DNA of 64,000 nt, from contig NZ_BAAANL010000003.1 in NCBI RefSeq assembly GCF_039529775.1, forward strand, positions 186,001 through 250,000, read 5' to 3'. The position numbers and the translations under genes were made by a program. The first letter of the stretch is position 1. Each line of letters starts with the position of its first letter. This document shows, in pieces, positions 25,170-34,701 of this stretch. The DNA comes from Myceligenerans crystallogenes (GTDB lineage: Bacteria > Actinomycetota > Actinomycetes > Actinomycetales > Cellulomonadaceae). The notes below the pieces were generated by a model, which worked only from the letters and a program-made list of their open reading frames with translations, ran no database searches and had not been told where the DNA came from.

Positions 25170-25880
25170 TCAGACGGCCGCGAACAGATGCCTCGCGAGA
25201 TCCTCGGGCAGGTCGAGCACCGTCTCCGAGCCCTCCGCGCCGACCGTGTAGACGCCGTCGGCCAGCGCCAGGGTGATGCGCGCGCCCGGCAGGACACCGG
25301 CGTCGGACAGGCGCGCGAGCAGTTCGACGTCGGTCTGCAGCGGCTCGGCGATCCGCGCGAGGGTCGCCGACGACGGGCCCGCGGTGCCCTTCTTCGCCGC
25401 GCTCTCGAACAGCGTCGGCAGGGCTGCCACACCCTCGAGGTAGCGCGGCTCGGTGAAGTTCTCGCCCAGTTCGGCGAGGCCCGGGATCGGGTTGCCGTAC
25501 GGGTCCACGTGCGGATGGTCGAGCAGGCCGATGAGGCGCTCCTCGACGAGCTCGCTCATCACGTGCTCCCAGCGGCAGGCCTCGACGTGCACGTGCTCCC
25601 AGTCGAGCTTGATGACGTCCGTGAGCAGGCGCTCGGCCAGGCGGTGCTTGCGCATGACGCGCATCGCCTTGTCGTGCCCGGCCTCGGTGAGCTCGAGGTG
25701 ACGGTCGCCCGTGACGACCACGAGCCCGTCGCGTTCCATGCGCGCCACTGTCTGCGACACCGTCGGCCCCGAGTGCCCGAGCCGTTCGGCGATCCGCGCG
25801 CGCAGCGGAGTGATGCCCTCCTCCTCCAGCTCGTAGATCGTCTTGAGGTACATCTCGGTGGTGTCGATCAGGTCCGTCAC
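25170..25880 (-). CDS. DtxR/IdeR-family metal-dependent repressor
   Basis: The 236-residue protein has the winged helix (residues 1-64), dimerisation/metal domain and C-terminal SH3-like domain (about 150-236) of DtxR. All classic ligands are present at the standard numbers: Met10, Cys102, Glu105 and His106 for the primary site and His79, Glu83 and His98 for the ancillary site. It should repress iron (or manganese) uptake genes when loaded with metal. No siderophore or metal transport gene is adjacent. It is divergent from serC, and a strong hairpin follows it. Confidence 0.92.
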   Translation of the reverse strand: MTDLIDTTEMYLKTIYELEEEGITPLRARIAERLGHSGPTVSQTVARMERDGLVVVTGDRHLELTEAGHDKAMRVMRKHRLAERLLTDVIKLDWEHVHVEACRWEHVMSELVEERLIGLLDHPHVDPYGNPIPGLAELGENFTEPRYLEGVAALPTLFESAAKKGTAGPSSATLARIAEPLQTDVELLARLSDAGVLPGARITLALADGVYTVGAEGSETVLDLPEDLARHLFAAV

Positions 25881-25952
25881 GTCAACTCCATGTCTGATGG
25901 GTCGGCCCCAGCCTACTTGTGAACGTGGAACGCCCGGTGAACGTGCCCCAAC

Positions 25953-25958
25953 TACAGT
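25953..25958 (+). promoter_or_regulatory. Leaderless -10 box (TACAGT) of serC
   Basis: TACAGT ends 6 nt before the ATG of serC with no ribosome site between, indicating a leaderless message. Confidence 0.5.
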
Positions 25959-25964
25959 TCAGCC

Positions 25965-27077
25965 ATGGCCCTCAAGATCCCCGCCGAGCTGCTTCCCGCC
26001 GACGGCCGGTTCGGCTCCGGACCCTCCAAGGTGCGCGAGGCGCAGCTGCGCCATCTCCTCGACCTGTCGGCCGCCATGGGCACGTCCCACCGGCAGCCTC
26101 CGGTGAAGAACCTGGTGGGCCGGATCCGGCGGGGCATCGCCGAACTGCTCGGCGCGCCCGACGGGTACGAGGTCGTGCTCGGCAACGGCGGGGCCTCGGC
26201 GTTCTGGGACGTCGCCACGCTCTGCCTCGTGGAGCGCCGGGCCCAGCACGCCGCCTTCGGCGAGTTCGGCGCCAAGTTCGCCGCGGCGACGTCGCGCGCG
26301 CCGTTCCTGGAGGACTCGCAGCTGATCGAGGCCGCGCCCGGCGCCGTCGCGCACCTTGCGGCCGCGCCCGGCGTCGACGCCTACGCGACGCCGCACAACG
26401 AGACGTCGACCGGCGCCATGGCGCCGGTCGAGCGCGTGGCGGGGGCCGACGACGGCGCGCTGCTGCTCACCGACGCCACCTCCGGCGCGGGCGCGCTGCC
26501 GGTGGATCTCGCGCAGACGGACGCGTACTACTTCGCGCCGCAGAAGGTGTTCGGGTCCGACGGCGGGCTGTGGCTGGCGGTGCTGTCGCCCGCGGCCGTC
26601 GAGCGGGCGGCGCGCGTCGAGGCGAGCGGGCGCTGGATCCCGGAGTTCCTGTCGCTGACGACGGCGATCGAGAACTCCCGCAAGGACCAGACCCTCAACA
26701 CGCCCGCCGTGGCGACCCTCGCGATGACGGCGGACCAGCTCGACTGGATGCTCGGCAACGGCGGCCTCGACTGGAGCGCGAAGCGCTGCGCGACGTCGGC
26801 CCAGCACCTGTACGGCTGGGCGGAGTCGCGGGACTGGGCGACGCCGTTCGTCGCCCGGCCGCAGGAGCGCTCGACGGTCGTGGGCACGATCGACCTCGAC
26901 GACGCGATCGACGCGGGCCAGGTCATCGCGGTGCTGCGCGAGAACGGGATCCAGGACGTCTTCGCCTACCGCAAGCTCGGCCGCAACCAGCTCCGGGTGG
27001 GGATGTACCCGGCCGTCGAGCCGGACGACGTCGCGGCCCTGACTGCGTGCATCGACCACGTCGTCGGCGCCCTCTGA
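25965..27077 (+). CDS. serC: Phosphoserine aminotransferase
   Basis: The 370-residue PLP enzyme matches the actinobacterial SerC type: RFGSGPSKVREAQL at the N-terminus, MGTSHRQPPVKNLV, NGGASAFWD, and the PLP lysine Lys194 in FAPQKVFGSDGG. It converts 3-phosphohydroxypyruvate and glutamate to phosphoserine in serine synthesis and may also serve pyridoxal phosphate synthesis. Other serine genes are not nearby. It is expressed from a leaderless promoter and divergent from the DtxR gene. Confidence 0.92.
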   Translation: MALKIPAELLPADGRFGSGPSKVREAQLRHLLDLSAAMGTSHRQPPVKNLVGRIRRGIAELLGAPDGYEVVLGNGGASAFWDVATLCLVERRAQHAAFGEFGAKFAAATSRAPFLEDSQLIEAAPGAVAHLAAAPGVDAYATPHNETSTGAMAPVERVAGADDGALLLTDATSGAGALPVDLAQTDAYYFAPQKVFGSDGGLWLAVLSPAAVERAARVEASGRWIPEFLSLTTAIENSRKDQTLNTPAVATLAMTADQLDWMLGNGGLDWSAKRCATSAQHLYGWAESRDWATPFVARPQERSTVVGTIDLDDAIDAGQVIAVLRENGIQDVFAYRKLGRNQLRVGMYPAVEPDDVAALTACIDHVVGAL

Positions 27078-27103
27078 GCCGCTCGCCAGGCCGACCGAGC
27101 GGC
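27078..27103 (+). terminator. Hairpin after serC
   Basis: GCCGCTCG (27078-27085) pairs with CGAGCGGC (27096-27103) immediately after the serC stop codon. It is short but perfect and well placed for termination. Confidence 0.45.
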
Positions 27104-27182
27104 GGCCGGAAGACCGGAAGGGACGAGTTGTGAGGGTTCTGTCATCATGGCGGGTGTCAAGGGCTATTTTGGTTGACAGGGC

Positions 27183-27212
27183 GTGACACGGACATCGCGG
27201 CTGCGGTACGTT
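27183..27212 (+). promoter_or_regulatory. Possible promoter of the NlpC/P60 gene
   Basis: GTGACA (27183-27188) and TACGTT (27207-27212) are separated by 18 nt, giving a leader of about 50 nt. A small inverted repeat, TGTCAA (27155-27160) with TTGACA (27173-27178), lies just upstream. I see no recognisable c-di-AMP riboswitch, which some actinobacterial wall hydrolase genes carry. Confidence 0.35.
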
Positions 27213-27268
27213 CGGTGCGCTCGCCGGGTCAGACCGCTGAGCCCCTGTACCCACACCAGGAGATGCTT

Positions 27269-28060
27269 GTGACCGCACGTACAGCCGCAGGACGCCATCG
27301 CGCCGCGCGCCGCCCCGTGACTCCGCTCACCGAACTGGTGCAGAACTCCGGCCTGCGCCGCCGGTCGGCCGTCGTGGCCGCCGCGGGCGGGATCCTCGTC
27401 TCGACGTTCGGCGCCGGGGCCGCGCAGGCCGCGGACGTGAGGACCGAGAAGCTGAGCAACACGCTGGACCTCGGCGCCCTCGCCGACGAGGCCCACAAGG
27501 TGGTCGACGCCGCTCCGGTGGTCACCGTCGCCCGCGACGCGAGGCTGGCCGCCCAGCCCGCCGTCGTCGCCGTGACGCCCGCCGCCGAGAACGAGGAGTA
27601 CCAGGCGCAGCTCGCCGAGCAGGAGGCCGCCGAGGAAGCCGCTGCCGCGGAGGAGGCGGCAGCCGCCGCTGCCGAGGACGAGGCCGCCGCGGCCACCGCC
27701 GTCGCGAACACGGTCGCGCCGGCGTCGGCCAGCGGCTCCGACATCATCTCGATCGCGGGCCGCTACGTGGGCACGCCCTACGTGTCCGGCGGGACGACGC
27801 CGAGCGGCTTCGACTGCTCCGGCTTCACCGCCTACGTCTACGCCCAGGTGGGCATCTCGCTGCCGCACTCCTCGTCGGCACAGGCCGCGGGCGGCACGAT
27901 CATCTCCGCCGCGGAGGCGCAGCCGGGCGACCTGATCTACACCCCGGGCCACATCGCGATCTACGCGGGCGGCAACACGATGATCGACGCCCCGAAGCCG
28001 GGCGACACGGTCCAGTTCCGCACCATCTGGATGAGCAACCCGACCTTCATCCGGTACTGA
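27269..28060 (+). CDS. Secreted NlpC/P60 (C40) peptidoglycan endopeptidase
   Basis: The 263-residue product has a long basic N-terminus, a signal segment ending GAGAAQAAD, an Ala/Glu-rich helical region with EEAAAAEEAA repeats, and a C-terminal NlpC/P60 domain with Cys183 in GFDCSGF and His228 in PGHIAIYAGG. It should cleave the peptide stem of peptidoglycan outside the cell. AGGAG stands 6 nt before GTG 27269 but directly touches ATG 27263, so GTG is chosen. The alanine-rich segment may be a coiled coil. A strong terminator follows. Confidence 0.9.
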   Translation: MTARTAAGRHRAARRPVTPLTELVQNSGLRRRSAVVAAAGGILVSTFGAGAAQAADVRTEKLSNTLDLGALADEAHKVVDAAPVVTVARDARLAAQPAVVAVTPAAENEEYQAQLAEQEAAEEAAAAEEAAAAAAEDEAAAATAVANTVAPASASGSDIISIAGRYVGTPYVSGGTTPSGFDCSGFTAYVYAQVGISLPHSSSAQAAGGTIISAAEAQPGDLIYTPGHIAIYAGGNTMIDAPKPGDTVQFRTIWMSNPTFIRY

Positions 28061-28104
28061 GAGCGACGGTGCGGTGGTCCCGGCGGGATCACCGGGCCGC
28101 TGAG

Positions 28105-28157
28105 ATCCGGCCCTGACCGGCTCACCTGAGGGTGCGGCCTGTCAGGGCCGGATTTTT
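28105..28157 (+). terminator. Rho-independent terminator of the NlpC/P60 gene
   Basis: A perfect 13-bp stem (28105-28117 with 28141-28153) is followed by a run of T, one of the few U-tailed terminators in the window. It begins 45 nt after the stop codon; the loop is 23 nt. Confidence 0.78.
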
Positions 28158-28215
28158 CGTGCCCCTTGCGATAGCGTGGGATCGCGATGAGGCATGCCCG
28201 ACGAGGAGGTTGCAG

Positions 28216-29217
28216 ATGAGCCGACCGGAAGTCGTGCTCGTGGGGGTCGACGGGTCCGCCGCCAGCATGCACGCGCTCGACTGGGCCGTGGCCTGGGCAG
28301 GGAAGGTCGGCTGGTCCCTGCACCTCGTCAGCAGCTACACGCTCCCGAGTTTCACGGCCGCGTCGCTCGACGGCGGGTACGCCGCGTTCGACGACACGTC
28401 CATGGCCGAGGGCGCCCAGGCGGTGCTCGCCGAGGCCGAGGAACGCGCCGTGGCGGCCGGGGCGCGGGTCACGACGTCGGTCGCCACCGGCGACGCGGCC
28501 GGCGTGCTCGTCGAGCTCTCCGCCGACCACGGCCTCGCGGTGGTCGGCACGCGCGGGCGCGGGGGATTCACCGAGCGGCTGCTCGGCACGGTCTCCTCGG
28601 CGCTGCCCGCGCACGCGCACTGCCCGGTGGTCGTGGTGCCGCTGGCCTCGCAGAAACAGGCCATGTGGTCGCAGGGCGGCGCGGGACAGCCCGGCGAGGG
28701 CGCCGGACAGGAGCCGACGACGGCCGGCGGGCCGGCGGGCACCGCCGACGGCGCTCCGGGCGGCTGGCCCGCCGTGCGGCGGATCGTGGTCGGCGTGGAC
28801 GGCTCGCCGCAGGCGGAGGCCGCGCTCACGCACGCGATCCAGCAGGCCCAGGCCTGGGGGGCGGAGCTCTCGGCGGTGGCGGGCGTGCCCGTCGGGGCCG
28901 GGTCGGGGCTGCTGGCGTGGCTGCCGTCGAACATCGACCACGAGCAGGTGCTCGCGGACATCGCGGCCGGTCTCGACGCGATCGTCGACAAGCACGAGGC
29001 GCTGCACCCGGGCATGCGGATCCGCCGGATCGTGCTCGACGGCACCGGCGCCGAGCTGCTCACCGAGTTCTCGACCGCGGCGGACCTGATCGTGGTCGGC
29101 TCGCGCGGGCGCGGCGGTTTCCGCGGCCTGCTGCTCGGCTCGACCAGCCAGGCGGTGCTGCACCACAGCGCCTGCCCGGTGCTGGTGGTCAACAAGCACT
29201 CCACGGAAGAGGGCTGA
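28216..29217 (+). CDS. Universal stress protein, two tandem Usp domains
   Basis: The 333-residue protein has two Usp domains (about residues 1-140 and 190-333) joined by a Gly/Ala/Pro-rich linker. Each ends in the ATP-binding pattern: GTRGRGGFTERLLGTVS and GSRGRGGFRGLLLGSTS. The domain starts VVLVGVDGS and IVVGVDGSPQ also fit. Tandem Usp proteins are frequent in actinobacteria and respond to hypoxia or stationary phase, but the target is usually unknown. AGGAGG precedes the ATG. Confidence 0.92.
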   Translation: MSRPEVVLVGVDGSAASMHALDWAVAWAGKVGWSLHLVSSYTLPSFTAASLDGGYAAFDDTSMAEGAQAVLAEAEERAVAAGARVTTSVATGDAAGVLVELSADHGLAVVGTRGRGGFTERLLGTVSSALPAHAHCPVVVVPLASQKQAMWSQGGAGQPGEGAGQEPTTAGGPAGTADGAPGGWPAVRRIVVGVDGSPQAEAALTHAIQQAQAWGAELSAVAGVPVGAGSGLLAWLPSNIDHEQVLADIAAGLDAIVDKHEALHPGMRIRRIVLDGTGAELLTEFSTAADLIVVGSRGRGGFRGLLLGSTSQAVLHHSACPVLVVNKHSTEEG

Positions 29218-29360
29218 CCCGGCCCGGCGCCGGAAGCCGCTCCTCGTACCGCCGGCCGTGCCCGCCGTCCGCCGCGGTTCCAGCGCGCGAGGTGCGCCGG
29301 ATCGCGGGCGCGACCGGGTGATCCGTGGTTTTCGTGGTGCCACGGCCGCGGGCACGCGCG

Positions 29361-29366
29361 TAGGGT
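29361..29366 (+). promoter_or_regulatory. Leaderless -10 box (TAGGGT) of the aspartate aminotransferase gene
   Basis: TAGGGT ends 7 nt before the GTG at 29374. No Shine-Dalgarno is present, so the transcript is probably leaderless. Confidence 0.48.
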
Positions 29367-29373
29367 TTCCGGG

Positions 29374-30660
29374 GTGACCACTACGACGTCGTCCCCGAAC
29401 GCCGCCGCGCTCGCCGCGGCACTTCCCGAGCTGCGTGAGGCCTACGCGGCGCTGCAGGCCAAGGGCCTGAAGCTCGACCTCACGCGCGGCAAGCCGTCCG
29501 CCGAGCAGCTCGACCTGTCGAACGGCATGCTCGCCCTGCCCGGAACGGCCCCCACGCAGGCCGCCCGGGCGAACGGGACCGACGTGCGCAACTACGGCGG
29601 CCTCGACGGCCTGCCCGAGCTGCGCGCCATCTTCGCCGAGCTGCTGGACGTCCCGGCCGGGCAGCTGCTGGCCGGCGGCAACGCCTCCCTCACCCTCATG
29701 TACGACACGGTCGCCTGGGCCATGCTGTTCGGGTTCCCCGAGTCGCCCGCGCCGTGGTCGCGCGAGGAGAAGGTGCGCTGGATCTGCTCCGTGCCGGGGT
29801 ACGACCGGCACTTCGCCGTCTGCGAGGAGCTCGGCATCGAGATGATCGCCGTCCCGATGAAGGACGGCGGCCCCGACGTCGCGGCCATCGCCGAGCTCGT
29901 CGCCGGCGACCCCACGATCAAGGGTCTGTGGGTGGTGCCCACGTACTCCAACCCGGACGGTTCGATCGTGTCCGACGACGTCGCCCGCGCGCTGGTGAGC
30001 ATGCCCGCGGCCGCCCCCGACTTCCGCATCCTGTGGGACAACGCCTACGCGCTGCACCACCTCACGGACACCGAGACGGCGTCGGCCCCCGCACTGCGGC
30101 TGGCCGCCGAGGCCGGCAACCCGGACCGCGTGCTGATGTACGCCTCGACGTCCAAGATCACCTGGGCGGGCGCGGGCGTCGCGTTCCTGGCGGCGTCGCC
30201 CGCGAACCTCGCCTGGTACAAGAAGCACCTGGGCAAGGCGTCGATCGGCCCGGACAAGGTGAACCACCTGCGGCACGCGCTGTTCTTCGGTTCCGCCGGC
30301 GGCGTGCGCGAGCACATGCGCAGGCACCGCGAGATCCTCGCGCCCAAGTTCGAGGCCGTGACCTCGATCCTGGCCGAGCGGCTGGGCGAGTACGGCGTGG
30401 GCACGTGGACGGACCCGAAGGGCGGGTACTTCGTGTCGCTCGACGTGGTGCCCGGCACGGCCTCCCGGGTCGTGGCGCTCGCCAAGGACGCGGGGATCGC
30501 GCTGACGCCGGCGGGCGCGACGTTCCCGTACGGGAAGGACCCGCAGGACCAGAACATCCGCCTGGCACCGACCATGCCGCCGCTGGAGGAGGTCACGGCG
30601 GCGATGGACGGCGTGGCGACATGCGTCCTGCTGGCCGCCGCCGAAGCTCTCGGCGGGTAG
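29374..30660 (+). CDS. Aspartate aminotransferase (subgroup 1c, AspT type)
   Basis: The 428-residue PLP enzyme shows LDLTRGKPSAEQLDLS, VRNYGGLDGLPELR, LWVVPTYSNPDGS and the PLP lysine Lys261 in YASTSKITWAGAGVAF. This set is the distinct aspartate aminotransferase family known from Corynebacterium AspT, with the sequence TRGKP near the N-terminus. It exchanges amino groups between aspartate and 2-oxoglutarate. It stands alone with its own leaderless promoter. The gene is convergent with the EcsC-family gene. Confidence 0.85.
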   Translation: MTTTTSSPNAAALAAALPELREAYAALQAKGLKLDLTRGKPSAEQLDLSNGMLALPGTAPTQAARANGTDVRNYGGLDGLPELRAIFAELLDVPAGQLLAGGNASLTLMYDTVAWAMLFGFPESPAPWSREEKVRWICSVPGYDRHFAVCEELGIEMIAVPMKDGGPDVAAIAELVAGDPTIKGLWVVPTYSNPDGSIVSDDVARALVSMPAAAPDFRILWDNAYALHHLTDTETASAPALRLAAEAGNPDRVLMYASTSKITWAGAGVAFLAASPANLAWYKKHLGKASIGPDKVNHLRHALFFGSAGGVREHMRRHREILAPKFEAVTSILAERLGEYGVGTWTDPKGGYFVSLDVVPGTASRVVALAKDAGIALTPAGATFPYGKDPQDQNIRLAPTMPPLEEVTAAMDGVATCVLLAAAEALGG

Positions 30661-30664
30661 CTGC

Positions 30665-30689
30665 CCGCCCGGTTCCTGGGGCCGGGCGG
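30665..30689. terminator. Hairpin between convergent aspT and EcsC-family genes
   Basis: CCGCCCGG (30665-30672) pairs with CCGGGCGG (30682-30689) in the 35-nt gap and can act for both strands. Confidence 0.5.
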
Positions 30690-30695
30690 CCGTTG

Positions 30696-31559
30696 TCAGT
30701 CCTGGGCGGCGGGCGGCGGCTTCTTGCGGCCCAGGAGCCTTCTGCCCGGGGCGGGCAGGGACTTGGCCGGGTGGTTCTCGATGACGCGGGGGAAACGCTC
30801 CGGCGGGGCGCCGAAGGCGACCCGGGACTGCGAGATGACCGTGTGACCGAGCGCGCGGGCGCCGAACCAGCCCACCACCGCGCCGACGCCGAACGGCAGG
30901 ATGCGGCCGAGCATCATGCCGCCCTGCTTGGCGAGCTGGCGCTGGACGAACTGGTGGGTGAGGGTCTTGTTCACGCGCTGCAGGGTGGTGTGCGGCATGC
31001 TCGTGAGCAGCACCTTGCCCCAGGCCACGCCCGAGCCGCCGATGGCGTTCTCGACGTCCTGGGCGCCCTTGTCGCCCAGGACGGTCGCGAGCAGCAGGGC
31101 GCGGCGGCGCGGGATGTTCTCCGTGTCGATGCCGTGCACGTCCGCGACCGCGAGCGAGAACACCGCGGACGACGCGAAGAAGGTCGCGATGTCGCTCGTC
31201 GACAGGGCGACGCTGGTCGCCGTCCCCACCGCGGGGATCGCGGCGGCGGCGCCCACGGCGCTGCCCGTGGTCTCGATGACCCGCAGGTACTCCTTCTCCA
31301 GCAGCTTGATGATCTCCGCGGGGGAGGCGTTCGGGTTGCGGGCCCGGAGCTTGTCCACGTGGCGCCGGATCGCCGCCGACGGCATCGTGACGGCCTTGTC
31401 GATCAGGGCGTCGAGCGGGCTGCTCGGCTTGTAGTTCGCCCAGTCCGCGGGCGTGACCTCGACCGAGTGGTCGGGCTTGAGCACCTCTTTCCCGGAGGTG
31501 CTGCCGGCCTCGTGGGGGTTCTGGTCGCGGGGGTCCGTCTGCTGCTCGTCCTTGGCCAT
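30696..31559 (-). CDS. EcsC-family protein
   Basis: The 287-residue protein has a polar N-terminus, a hydrophobic central part (VGAAAAIPAVGTATSVALST, then FASSAVFSLAVADVHG) and a second hydrophobic patch GMMGRILPFGVGAVVGW-like near residues 215-235. This pattern and GTATSVALSTSDIATFF resemble EcsC-family proteins, whose biochemical role is unclear. The C-terminus is basic and proline-rich. It is not part of an obvious operon. Confidence 0.55.
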   Translation of the reverse strand: MAKDEQQTDPRDQNPHEAGSTSGKEVLKPDHSVEVTPADWANYKPSSPLDALIDKAVTMPSAAIRRHVDKLRARNPNASPAEIIKLLEKEYLRVIETTGSAVGAAAAIPAVGTATSVALSTSDIATFFASSAVFSLAVADVHGIDTENIPRRRALLLATVLGDKGAQDVENAIGGSGVAWGKVLLTSMPHTTLQRVNKTLTHQFVQRQLAKQGGMMLGRILPFGVGAVVGWFGARALGHTVISQSRVAFGAPPERFPRVIENHPAKSLPAPGRRLLGRKKPPPAAQD

Positions 31560-31682
31560 GTGGTCGTGGTCCTCTCGCAGGTGTCCGGGACATGCGGGTC
31601 GGGCGTGGGCGTGGGGTGCGTGGCGTCCGGCGGGCGTGCTGCCCGGCCGGTCCGACGGCGGCCGGCGCCGTCGGACCGGAAC

Positions 31683-32147
31683 CTACTCCGGCTGGGAGAA
31701 CTCCGCGGGCGGGATGTCCGGGCCGGCCTTCAGCGTGCGGCCCACCGTGCAGGCCTTGTCGATCGCGCGCTGCGCGATCGTGAGGAGCTTGGCGCGCTCG
31801 GCGTCGTCGAGCATGCTCAGGTCGATCTCGAACTTCTCGGTGAGCGTGGGGTACAGATCCTCGGTCATGTCCTTCGGGTCCTCCACGCGGATCGTGGTCG
31901 CGTAGTCGTCACCGAGCCGGCGGGCGAACGCACGGTCGCTGCTCATCCCCGCGCACGCCGCGAGCGCGATCTTCAGCAGCTCGCCCGGCGTGAACACGGC
32001 GCCGGCGCTCGCCGGGCCGATCTCCACCCGCGCGCCGCGCGCGGAGAACCCGGTGTACGTCCGCACGCCGTTGCGCTCGACCCACAGCGGATCGGTGGGG
32101 GAGGGCGTCACGGCGGCGTCGGTGATCTGATCGGTGGTCTCGCTCAT
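31683..32147 (-). CDS. OsmC/Ohr-family peroxiredoxin
   Basis: The 154-residue protein has the OsmC fold with two redox cysteines, in ALAACAGMSSDRAFARRL and in DKACTVGRTLKAG, and the stretch FTPGELLKIALAA typical of the family. Such enzymes reduce organic hydroperoxides. The ATG at 32147 has AAGGAT upstream. It diverges from thyA. Confidence 0.85.
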   Translation of the reverse strand: MSETTDQITDAAVTPSPTDPLWVERNGVRTYTGFSARGARVEIGPASAGAVFTPGELLKIALAACAGMSSDRAFARRLGDDYATTIRVEDPKDMTEDLYPTLTEKFEIDLSMLDDAERAKLLTIAQRAIDKACTVGRTLKAGPDIPPAEFSQPE

Positions 32148-32289
32148 GGGGATGATCCTTCCATCACTGACTGACATCTGACTGACATCTCGCTGACCTG
32201 GCGTCCGGGAATCCGCCGGAAGCAGACACGCGGACGGTTCAACGCCGAGGGCCGCAGCGACGTTCCGGCGGCGTGTCGGCCACCCGTCG

Positions 32290-32295
32290 TAGGGT
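32290..32295 (+). promoter_or_regulatory. Leaderless -10 box (TAGGGT) of thyA
   Basis: TAGGGT ends 7 nt before the ATG of thyA and no ribosome site lies between them. Confidence 0.5.
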
Positions 32296-32302
32296 GGGCC
32301 GC

Positions 32303-33106
<804 letters not shown>

Positions 33107-33168
33107 CGGAGCTCCGCGAGCCGGCGAAGCCGGCCGGCCGGCAGCTCGACCCGCAAGGAGGACACAGC

Positions 33169-33726
33169 ATGATCGGCCTCATCTGGGCCCAGGCCCGCGA
33201 CGCGGCGGGCCGTCCGGTCATCGGCGCGGCCGGATCCATCCCGTGGCGCATTCCCGAGGACTTCGGGCACTTCAAGGCCACGACGTCGGGGCATCCCGTG
33301 GTGATGGGGCGGCTGACCTGGGAGTCGCTGCCGAAGCGGCCCCTGCCGCGGCGCACCAACGTCGTCGTCTCGGGGCTCGGCGCGGTCATCGGCATGGCGG
33401 ACGGGACGCCGCACGACGATCCCACCGCCACCCCGACGACCGTCGAGGTGGCGGGGTCGCTCCAGGAAGGGCTGGCGCTCGCGGCCGAGGCCCCGGGGGG
33501 CGACGAGGTCTGGGTGATGGGCGGCTCGCGGGTCTACGCCGAGGCGATCGGGATCGCGGACCGGCTGGAGGTCACCGAGGTCGACCTCCGGGTCGAGGGC
33601 GACACCTTCGCCCCGGACATCGATCCGGCCGCGTGGCGGCAGGCGTCGGCAGGGGAGTGGACGACGTCGTCGTCCGGCGTCGTCTTCCGGTACCTCACCT
33701 ACCTGCGTGCGGAACCCGCGGCATGA
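33169..33726 (+). CDS. folA: Dihydrofolate reductase
   Basis: The 185-residue protein has MIGLIWAQARDAAG, GSIPWRIPEDFGHFKATT with the catalytic acid, PVVMGRLTWESLP, TNVVVSGLG and EVWVMGGSRVYAEAI. It reduces dihydrofolate with NADPH. AAGGAGG precedes the ATG. It is slightly longer than typical DHFR (about 160) because of an insertion near PHDDPTATPTT. It follows thyA and overlaps the next gene by 4 nt. Confidence 0.95.
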   Translation: MIGLIWAQARDAAGRPVIGAAGSIPWRIPEDFGHFKATTSGHPVVMGRLTWESLPKRPLPRRTNVVVSGLGAVIGMADGTPHDDPTATPTTVEVAGSLQEGLALAAEAPGGDEVWVMGGSRVYAEAIGIADRLEVTEVDLRVEGDTFAPDIDPAAWRQASAGEWTTSSSGVVFRYLTYLRAEPAA

Positions 33727-34130
33727 CGTCCGGCGTGCCGCGCGCGGTCACCGCCCTGCTCCTCGGCGGGGTGGTCGCCGCCGGGCTCGGCGCCCGGGCC
33801 GTCCTGCCCGGCGCGGTGGGCGGCCCGCTCGGTGACGCGCTGTACGCGACGCTCGTCGTGCTGCTGATCGTGTTCGTCCGGCCGCGCACGTCCCCGGCCG
33901 CGGCGGCCCTGGCCGGGTTCGCGATCTGCCTCGCGATCGAGCTGTTCCAGCTCACCCCGGTTTCCGCTGTCGTCGTGGCCGGGTTCCCGCCGGCCCGGTA
34001 CGTCCTCGGCACCACCTTCTGGGCGCCGGACCTCGTGTGCTACGCGGCCGGCGCCGCCCTCGGCGGCATCCTGTGCCGGAGCGCTACGAGGCGCGGCGCC
34101 GCTCGCGGCCGGGTGCCCTCAGCGCCCTGA
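33723..34130 (+). CDS. DUF2809 small membrane protein
   Basis: The 135-residue protein has four hydrophobic segments with LGDALYATLVVLLIVFVRP, CLAIELFQLTP and LGTTFWAPDLVCYAAG, the pattern of DUF2809. The ATG overlaps the folA stop (ATGA). Its last 12 nt overlap the 3' end of the convergent gene. Function unknown. Confidence 0.72.
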   Translation: MTSGVPRAVTALLLGGVVAAGLGARAVLPGAVGGPLGDALYATLVVLLIVFVRPRTSPAAAALAGFAICLAIELFQLTPVSAVVVAGFPPARYVLGTTFWAPDLVCYAAGAALGGILCRSATRRGAARGRVPSAP

Positions 34131-34529
34131 GCGGTCGCGCAGGGCCGCGGCGATCAGCAGGGCGGCGGGGACGAGCCCCGTGGTGAAGCCGCTGGCCGGG
34201 CCGACGATGATCATGCACAGCACGATCCAGCCGAGCAGGATCCAGCCGACGTACGCGGGGAGCAGGTCGCCCTGGTTCGCCGCGCGGATCGTGAGCAGTC
34301 CCAGGATGACCAGCAACGCCCAGAAGCCGCCGGGCTGCGACCAGAACGCGGCGACGGACTCGATGGTCGCCCCGCCGTTCCGCAGCTCCCCGGCGATCCA
34401 GCCGGGCCAGTACGGGCTCATCGTGAAGACGACGTGCAGGACGGCGATGACGAGCAGCGCGATTCCCGCCGCCCGCGTCAGCCCGCTGCCGGGCGCCTTG
34501 ACCTCGACGGTGTTCCCCGTGGTTTCCAT
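34119..34529 (-). CDS. Small four-helix membrane protein, possibly DUF6463-like
   Basis: The 136-residue protein has a short cytoplasmic N-terminus and about four helices (ARAAGIALLVIAVLHVVF region, FWALLVILGLLTIR, AYVGWILLGWIVLCMI, LVPAALLIAAAL). The first helix with VLHVVFTMSPY resembles DUF6463-type proteins, but this is uncertain. It is preceded by a long palindromic sequence that may control it. Confidence 0.6.
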   Translation of the reverse strand: METTGNTVEVKAPGSGLTRAAGIALLVIAVLHVVFTMSPYWPGWIAGELRNGGATIESVAAFWSQPGGFWALLVILGLLTIRAANQGDLLPAYVGWILLGWIVLCMIIVGPASGFTTGLVPAALLIAAALRDRSGR

Positions 34530-34556
34530 ACCGCCACGGTCGCGCCCGTGACCAGG

Positions 34557-34586
34557 TTCGATCCTCCCCCGATCGGGGGGATCGAC
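34557..34586. promoter_or_regulatory. Long palindrome upstream of the small membrane protein gene
   Basis: A perfect 14-bp palindrome CCCCCGATCGGGGG (34566-34579) is extended on both sides by GATC and TCGA sequences with a one-base offset, giving an imperfect dyad of about 30 bp. It lies 28 nt before the start of the minus-strand gene, which suits an operator. It could also be a terminator for the serine hydrolase gene, whose stop is at 34702. Confidence 0.45.
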
Positions 34587-34701
34587 GGCCCTTCCGGGGG
34601 AGCGTGCGAGCTGCGACCGACTCCGGGAGGGAGTTCCCGCCGAGATCGCGCGGGCAAGCGGCGTCATGGCCGGGGGTGAACGGGCGGTCGGTCGGCGAGG
34701 G

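Noticed and set aside
27078..27268. c-di-AMP (ydaO) riboswitch before the NlpC/P60 gene
   Set aside because: The leader is too short after the predicted promoter and none of the conserved ydaO elements could be recognised.
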